A DNA stretch of 64,000 nt. It comes from Bufo bufo (lineage: Eukaryota; Chordata; Amphibia; Anura; Bufonidae). The notes beneath the pieces are model-generated. The model had not been told where the DNA came from. It made no database searches and was given only the letters and a program-made list of their open reading frames with translations. The position numbers were made by a program, and so were the translations under genes. Shown here piece after piece: positions 21,660 to 32,730 of this stretch (positions are counted from its first letter, which is position 1; every line of letters begins with the position of its first letter). The DNA lies in assembly GCF_905171765.1 (NCBI RefSeq), contig NC_053390.1:515058852-515122851 (forward strand), given 5' to 3'.

Positions 21660-22298
21660 ACACAGCAGTGTTATTGCTGTACTCTGTGCTTTGCTGTGTC
21701 ATTACATTAGATAGTTAGTTAGTTAGTTAGTTAGCTTATATATACAATACAGATAGTTAGTGGGAGATAGTCAATGTAGGTTAGATAGTGATATAATGTA
21801 GCTGATAGGTTCTGCTGTCCATACATACATGCTACATACATAGTGCTGTATGTATCTATGTATGTACAGTATGTTACATACATACATAGTGCTGTGATGT
21901 CACAAGTTCATGACAATACTTAGTGCACCAATCACTAATAAGTAGTCAGACCTGTTAAAATGTGAAGTTGCACGTATTGCGCCAAAATATTTGCATCATT
22001 AGTGCCGATTTCGCAGTTGCGAATATATTGGAGCACTCTATCTGCATATAAAGCTATTGAAATGTTCTGCCATGCCAACCATTTTCTCCAGTCTCAGGAA
22101 ACTTTTAGCAGCTTGTAAAATGTAGCTATAGTGATTCACACCTGTATTTTGAGCGCAGTACACGAATATTACATTGCCGATTTTTCGCAATTAAGAAAAT
22201 AATCTCAAATTCGCGAATACATGCCGAATATTCTACAAAATATTCGCGAAATATCGCGGATTCGAATATTGTCCCTGCCACTCATCACTAAAAATGCC

Positions 22299-22559
22299 AT
22301 TAGTCACTGTAACAGGGCTAATTTCCCTAGTAAATGGTACTGCTGTTCAGCCACAATTATAGTAAAAAAAAAATAATGTGAACAAAGTCCCCCAATATTT
22401 TTCTTTGATCTTTAAGAGACAGATAAAAATAATAATAATAAAAAAAGGAAAAAAATATACATAAAATAACCCCCTAAATCACTATCATCATGCTAGCCAT
22501 AACCTAATTCCCTTTAAAAATGACATGTAATCAAAATTAGACAATGATGGACATAAATA
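22299..22559. other. AT-rich spacer
   Basis: A- and AAT-rich sequence with an (AAT)n-like run near 22427-22440. Nothing else seen. Confidence 0.4.
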
Positions 22560-22755
22560 CTGTTAGGCAAATTGAAGCATCTATAGTGGAATTCAATCCG
22601 ACGTTTAGGAAAAATTTAATTCACTAAGAATTCGAATTTCCCTGCGCTTTATGGTAACAAATAGTTTTTTTTACCTAAAATGGTGGCTACACGTGTTAAA
22701 AAGTGAAAGTAAGAAGACAGGGAATGTGAGATCACCTATAATGCCGTGCAGCCAG

Positions 22756-22802
22756 CCAATCCGCAGATAGCCATCCTCTGCAATAAAACAGCCCTATAAA
22801 AG
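22756..22802 (+). promoter_or_regulatory. Putative promoter of hAT-2
   Basis: CCAAT at 22756-22760 and TATA-like CTATAAAAG at 22794-22802, in the same order and spacing as the hAT-1 promoter at 291-338. Confidence 0.45.
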
Positions 22803-23059
22803 CCTCATTCCATGCGGTCTCCGCTATTTAATTGTAAACTGAGCATAAGGAGAGATGTGACAAGCGCTAAGTACAGTGTTTCAGAAAGTTTAAATTACAG
22901 AATATTGGATAGGGAGAGTGCAAGGACAGCGCAGGGAAAGTTTAGGGAGATCGTAGGGAGAGTTTTTAGACACTGTAGGGAGAGTATAAGTAGACTGCAG
23001 GGTTAGTGCAGGCTGAGTGTAATTGCCCTGTGCATCTTGTTCAACTGTTGTGACAATCA

Positions 23060-23280
23060 TACTTATTCTATTATGTTATACATACAGTAGACTTACTGTG
23101 CATCAGACTTGGTCTCATTAGGCGGTCTAATATATAGGCTTTTTTATCTAGTTCACCTGCTACGCCATTCATACTTAATCTGTTCTGTTATACATAGACT
23201 TACAGACTGTTTCGACGGGCAGTCTAATATATAGGCACGTTTATCTAGTTCACCTGTTGCACAATTCATACTTAGTTACA
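23060..23280 (+). repeat. Two tandem copies of a ~115-bp unit
   Basis: GTTATACATA...AGACTTAC, GTCTAATATATAGGC and TATCTAGTTCACCTG recur once about 115 bp apart in the hAT-2 leader. Confidence 0.7.
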
Positions 23281-24115
23281 TAGTTATATTACTGATTCAT
23301 GGATTTGGTTGATTGGATTGGCTCACCCTCTATTAGCATGGAATGGGTGCTCCCCCTAAAAAAGATATCCCCAATCTTTTAAAATGGTTTGATTGTTAAA
23401 ATGGATGGATGAGAGGGGCACACCGACAACTAGAATCACAATGCAGACCAGCCAGTATGTGAATAAGCTATTTATTAGCAACTCAATAAAATAAAGTAAA
23501 ATAAAATGAGGATCCTCAAAAATCAATCATTTGAAACATACACTTTGTAAAACATATAAAACCAAGGTAGTAGTATCGTAAGATACAACAATGGCACTGA
23601 TGGATAATAATCTTAGCTGATTGTAGCAGGTTTTTCTAGGAAACAATTCAGGTACGCAGGTCTATTGCGCAATGTCTCTCTTGTTACTAAAAGTTCAGGC
23701 TAAGCCGATATTTGTAAGTACATGTAGAGTCTTTGTGGTGTTAAGTCTTCACAGCATATAACAAAGATTCTGCTGTTAAACTGTACTGTATATGGACACA
23801 CTACTCACAGTTTCGGTGTAATGAGGCGGCCGATCACTTGTGCTTGGCGTGGCGTCCCACGTGGTACAGCACCGATGGTCTGATTTTGGATCCGCTTATT
23901 TATACTGATGAGTAGATCTCCAGAACAATGCAAACACTAGGTATAGGCGCCGGGGTCAAGTGTTTGTCAAGACCCAATAATTTATTCGGCGTTGCTGTGT
24001 GTCTTTTATCCAAACACAAGAAATCCTATGTTTTCTTCCTGTGCGCTGTGTGGAAGCGCTTCTGAAGATTCAAAGACGGTGCGCAGATGATAGCCTGCGG
24101 TTTCTTTCTTTCCTC

Positions 24116-24181
24116 GAGACTGTGTACACCAGACGCGTTTCGGAGTTGACACAGTGACTCCTTCCTCAGTGGTCCAGTCTC
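24116..24181 (-). ncRNA. Hammerhead ribozyme motif, copy 1 (inverted arm)
   Basis: On the minus strand: stem I strand GAGACTG-G-ACCA, core CTGAGGA, stem II GGAGT/ACTCC with a 10-nt loop, core GAAA, very short stem III (A-C pairing G-T around GC), GTC cleavage triplet, then TGGT...CAGTCTC closing stem I. 66 nt, 2 nt longer in loop II than the other copies. Confidence 0.7.
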
Positions 24182-26319
24182 GTCTGTGGTATAGGGGTTT
24201 ATATAAGGCTAAATCCAGCCTCTCATTAGTAATTATTGCATCGTCACAAGGAATGTCAGAAAATCCCGACATGGATTCTCTAATCATATAACCTTCAATC
24301 GTAACAGTGTGCATATATAAAAACTATTAAACATAGAAAAGGTGTGCATAATATATATATATAATAACATATGTTAAAAACATACTGGCTGGATAAATAA
24401 TTATAAGTCTAATTATAAATACAGTTATAAACTTCTTGTCCAAAAAAAACATATTTTAACATGCATAAAATCCCATATTGATGGAATGCGGTTTTATATG
24501 TAATGTGATTTGGGACAACATGACTACAGAATATATACCGCATGTTCATGTTGAATCACCATTCTTTATTTTCCTTAGTGTGGTTTTTAATAGAGTGTAT
24601 TTATCTTGCTATGTCGGCATCTCTATCCAATGCGGTTTTTATGCGTTTTATCTATATAGCTTCGGATTCCATACAAATAATTGAGATGCAAACATAGAAA
24701 AACAGTACACAATTATACGGCAGTAGCTTAAGAGTAATGGTAATAATAATATTATTATTTACATGGGCACCTAGTTAAAAATATAAATAAATAAATACAT
24801 ATAGATAAAATTGCATATAAAAATATAAATTAAAATACATAGAAAATATTTAATACATTTTTTATATAAAACTGTATCAAATATAAGTACAGTATGATTA
24901 AATATCAGCATAATAAAGTTAATTGATTATATAAATTCATATAAAATATTTTTAAATTTTCTTTGCAGAGTGTGTCATGATAAATTTCTTTTGATAGGTA
25001 TATATGTACAGATATAATTTAATTCATGACACAAATCTGCAAGGAAATAGGAGGCAAATTTTACATTGTAGTTTATCACCCATATATTCTACAAAAAACC
25101 AAAAACCTCCATTTCCGCATTTAATCCTTGAGGGAGGATAGAATCAAACTCAAAAATTTTTCTTGATTCAATTCTGGACATTTTACTTATGTGATCTCCT
25201 CCTCTCCAATGTATATTAACCTTCTCTAGGGCTGCAAAAATCATTCCACAAGGAATGATTTTTGCAGCCCTAGAGAAGGTTAATATACATTGGAGAGGAG
25301 GAGATCACATAAGTAAAATGTCCAGAATTGAATCAAGAAAAATTTTTGAGTTTGATTCTATCCTCCCTCAAGGATTAAATGCGGAAATGGAGGTTTTTGG
25401 TTTTGTGTAGAATATATGGGTGATAAACTACAATGTAAAATTTGCCTCCTATTTCCTTGCAGATTTGTGTCATGAATTAAATTATATCTGTACATATATA
25501 CCTATCACAAGAAATTTATCATGACACACTCTGCAAAGAAAATTTAAAAATATTTTATATGAATTTATATAATCAATTAACTTTATTATGCTGATATTTA
25601 ATCATACTGTACTTATATTTGATACAGTTTTATATAAAAAATGTATTAAATATTTTCTATGTATTTTAATTTATATTTTTATATGCAATTTTATCTATAT
25701 GTATTTATTTATTTATATTTTTAACTAGGTGCCCATGTAAATAATAATATTATTATTACCATTACTCTTAAGCTACTGCCGTATAATTGTGTACTGTTTT
25801 TCTATGTTTGCATCTCAATTATTTGTATGGAATCCGAAGCTATATAGATAAAACGCATAAAAACCGCATTGGATAGAGATGCCGACATAGCAAGATAAAT
25901 ACACTCTATTAAAAACCACACTAAGGAAAATAAAGAATGGTGATTCAACATGAACATGCGGTATATATTCTGTAGTCATGTTGTCCCAAATCACATTACA
26001 TATAAAACCGCATTCCATCAATATGGGATTTTATGCATGTTAAAATATGTTTTTTTTGGACAAGAAGTTTATAACTGTATTTATAATTAGACTTATAATT
26101 ATTTATCCAGCCAGTATGTTTTTAACATATGTTATTATATATATATATATTATGCACACCTTTTCTATGTTTAATAGTTTTTATATATGCACACTGTTAC
26201 GATTGAAGGTTATATGATTAGAGAATCCATGTCGGGATTTTCTGACATTCCTTGTGACGATGCAATAATTACTAATGAGAGGCTGGATTTAACCTTATAT
26301 AAACCCCTATACCACAGAC

Positions 26320-26383
26320 GAGACTGGACCACTGAGGAAGGAGTCACTGTCAACTCCGAAACGCGTCTGGTGTACACAGTCTC
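26320..26383 (+). ncRNA. Hammerhead ribozyme motif, copy 2 (direct arm)
   Basis: Stem I 5' strand 26320-26331 (GAGACTG, G, ACCA) pairs with TGGT at 26368-26371 and CAGTCTC at 26377-26383. CTGAGGA core at 26332-26338; one extra A at 26339; stem II GGAGT (26340-26344) with ACTCC (26353-26357); GAAA at 26358-26361; predicted cleavage after C26367. The CTGANGA...GAAA arrangement is the type I hammerhead core, and hammerheads in PLE terminal units are established. The 2-bp stem III is weak alone and fits a motif that may act as a dimer. Activity is inferred. Confidence 0.75.
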
Positions 26384-27249
26384 AAGGAAAGAAAGAAACC
26401 GCAGGCTATCATCTGCGCACCGTCTTTGAATCTTCAGAAGCGCTTCCACACAGCGCACAGGAAGAAAACATAGGATTTCTTGTGTTTGGATAAAAGACAC
26501 ACAGCAACGCCGAATAACTTATTGGGTCTTGACAAACACTTGACCCCGGCGCCTATACCTAGTGTTTGCATTGTTCTGGAGATCTACTCATCAGTATAAA
26601 TAAGCGGATCCAAAATCAGACCATCGGTGCTGTACCACGTGGGACGCCACGCCAAGCACAAGTGATCGGCCGCCTCATTACACCGAAACTGTGAGTAGTG
26701 TGTCCATATACAGTACAGTTTAACAGCAGAATCTTTGTTATATGCTGTGAAGACTTAACACCACAAAGACTCTACATGTACTTACAAATATCGGCTTAGC
26801 CTGAACTTTTAGTAACAAGAGAGACATTGCGCAATAGACCTGCGTACCTGAATTGTTTCCTAGAAAAACCTGCTACAATCAGCTAAGATTATTATCCATC
26901 AGTGCCATTGTTGTATCTTACGATACTACTACCTTGGTTTTATATGTTTTACAAAGTGTATGTTTCAAATGATTGATTTTTGAGGATCCTCATTTTATTT
27001 TACTTTATTTTATTGAGTTGCTAATAAATAGCTTATTCACATACTGGCTGGTCTGCATTGTGATTCTAGTTGTCGGTGTGCCCCTCTCATCCATCCATTT
27101 TAACAATCAAACCATTTTAAAAGATTGGGGATATCTTTTTTAGGGGGAGCACCCATTCCATGCTAATAGAGGGTGAGCCAATCCAATCAACCAAATCCAT
27201 ATAGCTACTATTCCCCAATTTTTGGATTTGAGCTCCCCACTTATTAACA

Positions 27250-28185
27250 ATGGACATCTGGAATCACATGGAGCAAAAACGACTGTTAGTCGAATCATAC
27301 TTATTTGACAATACAAATGAAATTCACATGTCAATGGAAAATACAATGTCTGATACATTTAAAGAGCTTGAATTTTTTGCACAGAAACAACTCAAACAAC
27401 GTTGGGAAATCAGAATGCTAAATCAATATATAAAACAAGGCAAAATTCCCAAAGGGTTACTTCTGTCTAAAATACCAGCTCAAGACTTATGTAATGAAGA
27501 GTTTGAACGGGAGTGGGACTCTTTTCTGCGATCACAATCCATAGGATTAATGGAGATGATCGTAAAAAGGAGGACCCAGATGCTTGAACAAATTACACTA
27601 CAAATTGAACAAATGAAAACTAGGATTGAGAAATTACCAAAAAATGATGAATTTACACATTTACAAGAGCGCTTATGTAAAAATTTGGATAAAATGGAAC
27701 ATGATATTATTTCGAAAAAAACAAGGAAAATATACAATATACAAAATTCTCCAAAGAAATCCAAAAATCATCAAATAGAAGATAATCCAAACAACCAATT
27801 GAAAGCGCAAGCGCCTTGTGAGATAAGGGATACACACGTAGAACAAAATTACACAATACCCACGACCAACAGGTTTGAAATTTTTAGTGATAACCATTTT
27901 TTAGATCATACCCCGCCCCATCACAGAGCACGTCCGAGACGACATTCACCTCAACCACATCCAAAAACACAACAGAAATCCCCAATAAAACAACAACACC
28001 AATACAATTTGAGGTACCGTCACAACAGTCAGGAACGGAAGCATTATTCACAACACCACTATCAATCACAACAATGGGAACACAGGGAACCACATTATGC
28101 ACAGCATTATCAACACAGATCACACCCACACGAAGGAAGAAAAAATTACGCAGGGGAAAAAAACAGAAAAAATCACGACAGATAA
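27250..28185 (+). CDS. PLE ORF1-like protein (311 aa)
   Basis: ATG at 27250, 50 bases past the end of the palindrome, open for 311 codons. The N-terminal two-thirds is charged and helical, with a likely coiled coil around residues 95-155 (heptad-like LEQITLQIEQMKTRIEKL). The C-terminal third (about 215-311) is rich in His, Gln, Pro and Arg, suggesting nucleic-acid binding. No enzymatic motif. It overlaps the next frame, which runs in the -1 phase and is open at 28074-28185. By position it may be an ORF1-like partner of the RT; upstream ORFs are known in some PLEs. It is intact, so the gene may have been functional when the element inserted. Confidence 0.7.
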   Translation: MDIWNHMEQKRLLVESYLFDNTNEIHMSMENTMSDTFKELEFFAQKQLKQRWEIRMLNQYIKQGKIPKGLLLSKIPAQDLCNEEFEREWDSFLRSQSIGLMEMIVKRRTQMLEQITLQIEQMKTRIEKLPKNDEFTHLQERLCKNLDKMEHDIISKKTRKIYNIQNSPKKSKNHQIEDNPNNQLKAQAPCEIRDTHVEQNYTIPTTNRFEIFSDNHFLDHTPPHHRARPRRHSPQPHPKTQQKSPIKQQHQYNLRYRHNSQERKHYSQHHYQSQQWEHREPHYAQHYQHRSHPHEGRKNYAGEKNRKNHDR

Positions 28186-28355
28186 ATCAAATAGACACTG
28201 ACACTTCTAATGCTATTGTAAATTTAAGCACTACAACCCTCACAAAACCACAAATTGACTTATTGAACAAAGGCCTTAAATTTGCGCCAACCATTCAGTT
28301 AAATAAATTTGATACCTACATAGGAGTGGAAAAATTCATCCGAAATTTATGTTTA
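28074..28355 (+). pseudogene. PLE RT/endonuclease gene, 5' part (before the TTAA insertion)
   Basis: First ATG in this frame is 28074, 112 bases before the ORF1 stop. A very basic stretch (TRRKKKLRRGKKQKKS) is followed by LTKPQIDLLNKGLKFAPT, the N-terminal block typical of PLE reverse transcriptases, and VEKFIRNL. The frame is cut at the TTAA at 28353-28356. Everything to 28418 beyond that point belongs to the inserted element. Confidence 0.85.
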
Positions 28356-28399
28356 ACCACTTCCCGCAACTGTAACGCCGAAAGGCGTCATTGCGGCGG

Positions 28400-28690
28400 C
28401 TCCCCCAGGCTACGCTAACGCCAATAGGCGTCATCTCGCGTGAGCCGTGATTTCCTGTGAACGCGCGCACACAGGCGCGCGCGCTCACAGGAACGGAAGG
28501 TAAGAGAGTTGATCTCCAGCCTGCCAGCGGCGATCGTTCGCTGGCAGGCTGGAGATGTGTTTTTTTTAACCCCTAACAGGTATATTAGACGCTGTTTTGA
28601 TAACAGCGTCTAATATACCTGCTACCTGGTCCTCTGGTGGTCCCCTTTGTTTGGATCGACCACCAGAGGACACAGGTAGCTCAGTAAAGT
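28400..28690. repeat. Run of strong hairpins
   Basis: Successive inverted repeats: TTCCTGTGAACGCGCGCAC with its partner ending GCTCACAGGAA; CTCCAGCCTGCCAGCG (about 28512) with CGCTGGCAGGCTGGAG; AGGTATATTAGACGCTGTT (about 28578) with its complement; GACCACCAGAGGAC (about 28659) with GTCCTCTGGTGGTC. Each has a loop below about 30 nt. Confidence 0.8.
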
Positions 28691-28769
28691 AGCACCAAGC
28701 ACCACTACACTACACCCCCCCCCCCCCGTCACTTATTAACCCCTTATTAGCCCCTGATCATCCCTGATC

Positions 28770-30270
28770 ACCCCATATAGACTCCCTGATCACCCCCCTG
28801 TCATTGATCACCCCCCTGTCATTGATCACCCCCCTGTAAAGCTCCATTCAGACGTCCGCATGATTTTTACGGATCCACTGATAGATGGATCGGATCCGCA
28901 AAACGCATCCGGACGTCTGAATGAAGCCTTACAGGGGCATGATCAATGATTGTGGTGATCACCCCATATAGACTCCCTGATCACCCCCCTGTCATTGATT
29001 ACACCCCTGTCATTGATCACCCCCCTGTAAAGCTCCATTCAGATGTCCGCATGATTTTTACGGATGCACTGATAGATGGATCGGATCCGCAAAACGCATA
29101 CGGACGTCTGAATGAAGCCTTACAGGGGCATGATCAATGACTGTGGTGATCACCCCCCTGTCATTGATTACCCCCCTGTAAAGCTCCATTCAGATGTCCG
29201 CATGATTTTTACGGATGCACTGATAGATGGATCGGATCCGCAAAACGCATCCGGACGTCTGAATGAAGCCTTACAGGGGCATGATCAATGACTGTGGTGA
29301 TCACCCCCCTGTCATTGATTACCCCCCTGTAAAGCTCCATTCAGATGTCCGCATGATTTTTACGGATGCACTGATAGATGGATCGGATCCGCAAAACGCA
29401 TCCGGACGTCTGAATGAAGCCTTACAGGGGCGTGATCAATGACTGTGGTGATCACCCCATATAGACTCCCTGATCACCCCCCTGTCATTGATTACCCTCC
29501 TGTCATTGATTACCCCCCTGTAAAGCTCCATTCAGACGTCCGCATGATTTTTACGGATCCACTGATAGATGGATCGGATCCGCAAAACGCATCCGGACGT
29601 CTGAATGAAGCCTTACAGGGGCATGATCAATGACTGTGGTGATCACCCCATATAGACTCCCTGATCACCCCCCTGTCATTGATTACCCCCCTGTAAAGCT
29701 CCATTCAGATGTCCGCATGATTTTTACGGATGCACTGATAGATGGATCGGATCCGCAAAACGCATACGGACGTCTGAATGAAGCCTTACACGGGCGTGAT
29801 CAATGACTGGTTATCACCCCATATAGACTCCCTGATCACCCCCCTGTCATTGATTACCCTCCTGTCATTGATTACCCCCCTGTAAAGCTCCATTCAGACG
29901 TCCGCATGATTTTTACAGATCCACTGATAGATGGATCGGATCCGCAAAACGCATCCGGACGTCTGAATGAAGCCTTACAGGGGCATGATCAATGACTGTG
30001 GTGATCACCCCATATAGACTCCCTGATCACCCCCCTGTCATTGATTACCCCCCTGTAAAGCTCCATTCAGATGTCCGCATGATTTTTACGGATGCACTGA
30101 TAGATGGATCGGATCCGCAAAACGCATACGGACGTCTGAATGAAGCCTTACAGGGGCGTGATCAATGACTGTGGTTATCACCCCATATAGACTCCCTGAT
30201 CACCCCCCTGTCATTGATCACCCCCCCTGTCATTGATCACCCCCCCTGTCATTGATCACCCCTCTGTAAG
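28770..30270 (+). repeat. Tandem array, 8 units of about 151, 174 or 190 bp
   Basis: CCTGTAAAGCTCCATTCAGA recurs near 28833, 29024, 29175, 29327, 29516, 29690, 29879 and 30052. Every unit contains a fold-back: TTCAGACGTCCG and its complement CGGACGTCTGAA around a short centre with ATGGATCGGATCCGCAAAAC. Unit length differs by the number of CCCCTGTCATTGATCAC spacers. Not coding. Confidence 0.88.
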
Positions 30271-32730
30271 GCTCCATTCAGACATTTTTTTGGCCCAAGT
30301 TAGCGGAATTATTATTTTTTTTTCTTACAAAGTCTCATATTCCACTAACTTGTGTCAAAAAATAAAATCTCACATGAACTCACCATACCCCTCACGGAAA
30401 CCAAATGCGTAAAAATTTTTAGACATTTATATTCCAGACTTCTTCTCACGCTTTAGGGCCCCTAGAATGCCAGGGCAGTATAAATACCCCACATGTGACC
30501 CCATTTCGGAAAGAAGACACCCCCAGGTATTCCGTGAGGGGCATATTGAGTCCATGAAAGATTGAAATTTTTGTCCCAAGTTAGCGGAACGGGAGACTTT
30601 GTGAGAAAAAAATTAAAAATATCAATTTCCGCTAACTTGTGCCAAAAAAAAAAAATTTCTATGAACTCGCCATGCCCCTCATTGAATACCTTGGGGTGTC
30701 TTCTTTCCAAAATGGGGTCACATGTGGGGTATTTATACTGCCCTGGCATTCTAGGGGCCCCAAAGCGTGAGAAGAAGTCTGGTATCCAAATGTCTAAAAA
30801 TGCCCTCCTAAAAGGAATTTGGGCACCTTTGCGCATCTAGGCTGCAATAAAGTGTCACACATCTGGTATCTCCGTACTCAGGAGAAGTTGGGGAATGTGT
30901 TTTGGGGTGTCATTTTACATATACCCATGCTGGGTGAGAGAAATATCTTGGTCAAATGCCAACTTTGTATAAAAAAATGGGAAAAGTTGTCTTTTGCCAA
31001 GATATTTCTCTCACCCAGCAAGGGTATATGTAAAATGACACCCCAAAACACATTCCCCAACTTCTCCTGAATACGGCAATACCACATGTGTGACACTTTT
31101 TTGCAGCCTAGGTGGGCAAAGGGGCCCATATTCCAAAGAGCACCTTTAGGATTTCACAGGTCATTTACCTACTTACCACACATTAGGGCCCCTGGAAAAT
31201 GCCAGGGCAGTATAACTACCCCACAAGTGACCCCATTTTGGAAAGAAGACACCCCAAGGTATTCCGTGAGGGGCATGGCAAGTTCCTAGAATCTTTTATT
31301 TTTTGTCACAAGTTAGTGGAAAATGCAGATTTTTTTTTTTTTTTTTTTTCATACAAAGTCTCATATTCCACTAACTTGTGACAAAAAATAAAAACTTCCA
31401 TGAACTCACTATGCCCATCACGAAATACCTTGGGGTCTCTTCTTTCCAAAATGGGGTCACTTGTGGGGTAGTTATACTGCCCTGGCATTCTAGGGGCCCA
31501 AATGTGTGGTAAGGAGTTTGAAATCAAATTCTGTAAAAACTGACCAGTGAAATCCGAAAGGTGCTCTTTGGAATGTGGGCCCCTTTGCCCACCTAGGCTG
31601 CAAAAAAGTGTCACACATCTGGTATCTCCGTATTCAGTAGAAGTTGGGGAATGTGTTTTGGGGTGTCATTTTACATATACCCATGCTGGGTGAGATAAAT
31701 ATCTTGGTCAAATGCCAACTTTGTATAAAAAAATGGGAAAAGTTGTCTATTGCCAAGATATTTCTCTCACCCAGCATGGGTATATGTAAAAAGACACCCC
31801 AAAACACATTCCCCAACTTCTCCTGAATACGGAGATACCAGATGTGTGACACTTTTTTGCAGCCTAGGTGGGCAAAGGGGCCCATATTCCAAAGAGCACC
31901 TTTCGGATTTCACAGGTCATTTTTTACAGAATTTGATTTCAAACTCCTTACCACACATTTGGGCCCCTAGAATGCCAGGGCAGTATAACTACCCCACAAG
32001 TGACCCCATTTTGGAAAGAAGAGACCCCAAGGTATTTCGTGATGGGCATAGTGAGTTCATAGAAGTTTTTATTTTTTGTCATAAGTTAGTGGAATATGAG
32101 ACTTTGTAGGAAAAAAATAAAAATAAAAATAAATCATCATTTTCCGCTAACTTGTGACAAAAAATAAAAAGTTCTATGAACTCACTATGCCCATCAGCGA
32201 ATACCTTAGGGTGTCTACTTTCCGAAATGGGGTCATTTGTGGGGTGTTTGTACTGTCTGGGCATTGTAGAACCTCAGGAAACATGACAGGTGCTCAGAAA
32301 GTCAGAGCTGCTTCAAAAAGCGGAAATTCACATTTTTGTACCATAGTTTGTAAACGCTATAACTTTTACCCAAACCATTTTTTTTTTACCCAAACATTTT
32401 TTTTTTATCAAAGACATGTAGAACTATAAATTTAGAGCAAAATTTCTATATGGATCTCGTTTTTTTTGCAAAATTTTACAACTGAAAGTGAAAAATGTCA
32501 TTTTTTTGCAAAAAAATCGGTAAATTTCGATTAATAACAAAAAAAGTAAAAATGTCAGCAGCAATGAAATACCACCAAATGAAAGCTCTATTAGTGAGAA
32601 GAAAAGGAGGTAAAATTCATTTGGGTGGTAAGTTGCATGACCGAGCAATAAACGGTGAAAGTAGTGTAGTGCCGATTTGTAAAAAAGGGCCTGGTCTTTA
32701 GGGGGGTATAAACCTGTGGTCCTTAAGTGG
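30271..32730. repeat. Alternating inverted modules
   Basis: A block with ACACATTCCCCAACTTCTCC is paired with its inverse about 130-190 bp away, at 30870-31070 and again at 31640-31825. A block with CCACTAACTTGTGACAAAAA occurs in both orientations around 30290-32170. Together they give roughly three nested palindromes. Short frames on both strands arise from these repeats and are not genes. Confidence 0.75.

Larger units (their letters stand above)
20584..22290 (+). mobile_element. hAT MITE, same family as 1157-2039, split by a LINE
   Basis: Ends TAGTGTTGGGC (20584) and CCACTCATCACTA (to 22290). The interior is a reversed match to 1157-2039: promoter block, the GCAGTGTTATTGCTGTACTC block and the CATACATGC block. 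Flanks AAAGAGGC and AAAATGCC agree at only 5 of 8 positions, so the TSD is weak. Without the LINE it is about 920 bp, close to the 883 bp of its relative. Confidence 0.7.
23299..27200. repeat. 3.9-kb near-perfect palindrome
   Basis: The arms 23299-25247 and 25252-27200 are reverse complements around a 4-nt centre, ACAA (25248-25251). Arm lengths are equal because a 2-nt difference in the ribozyme loop (GTGTCA against GTCA) is balanced by one AT dinucleotide in an (AT)n run. I saw four substitutions, and in the three I checked against the 3' copy at 34708-36552 the right arm carries the odd base. Confidence 0.92.
28357..32730. mobile_element. TTAA-flanked non-autonomous DNA element inside the PLE
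   Basis: TTAA at 28353-28356 and 32731-32734. The outer bases are CCACTTCCCGCAACTG and, inverted from the right, CCACTTAAGGACCACAGG; only CCACTT is shared, so the terminal inverted repeat is short. Removing the element and one TTAA restores the PLE reading frame without loss. No transposase is found. The interior is made of hairpins, a tandem array and inverted modules. piggyBac and Kolobok both use TTAA, so the superfamily is open. Confidence 0.85.

Noticed and set aside
20576..22298. Clean 8-bp TSD for the MITE 20584-22290
   Set aside because: AAAGAGGC and AAAATGCC agree at only 5 of 8 positions; boundaries rest on the terminal repeats and on the relative at 1157-2039.
24006..26500. Small ORFs of 68-102 codons that occur three times (also near 35271-35956)
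   Set aside because: They recur only because the PLE terminal unit is present three times. They lie in untranslated sequence and overlap the ribozyme, and one copy is frameshifted without other signs of constraint.
28770..30270. Centromeric or other chromosomal satellite
   Set aside because: Only eight units, bounded by a TTAA element inside a PLE; no sign of a higher-order array.
32716..32730. ATG at 32716 as start of the RT gene
   Set aside because: It lies in the inserted TTAA element. The PLE frame begins upstream of 28353 and only resumes at 32731.
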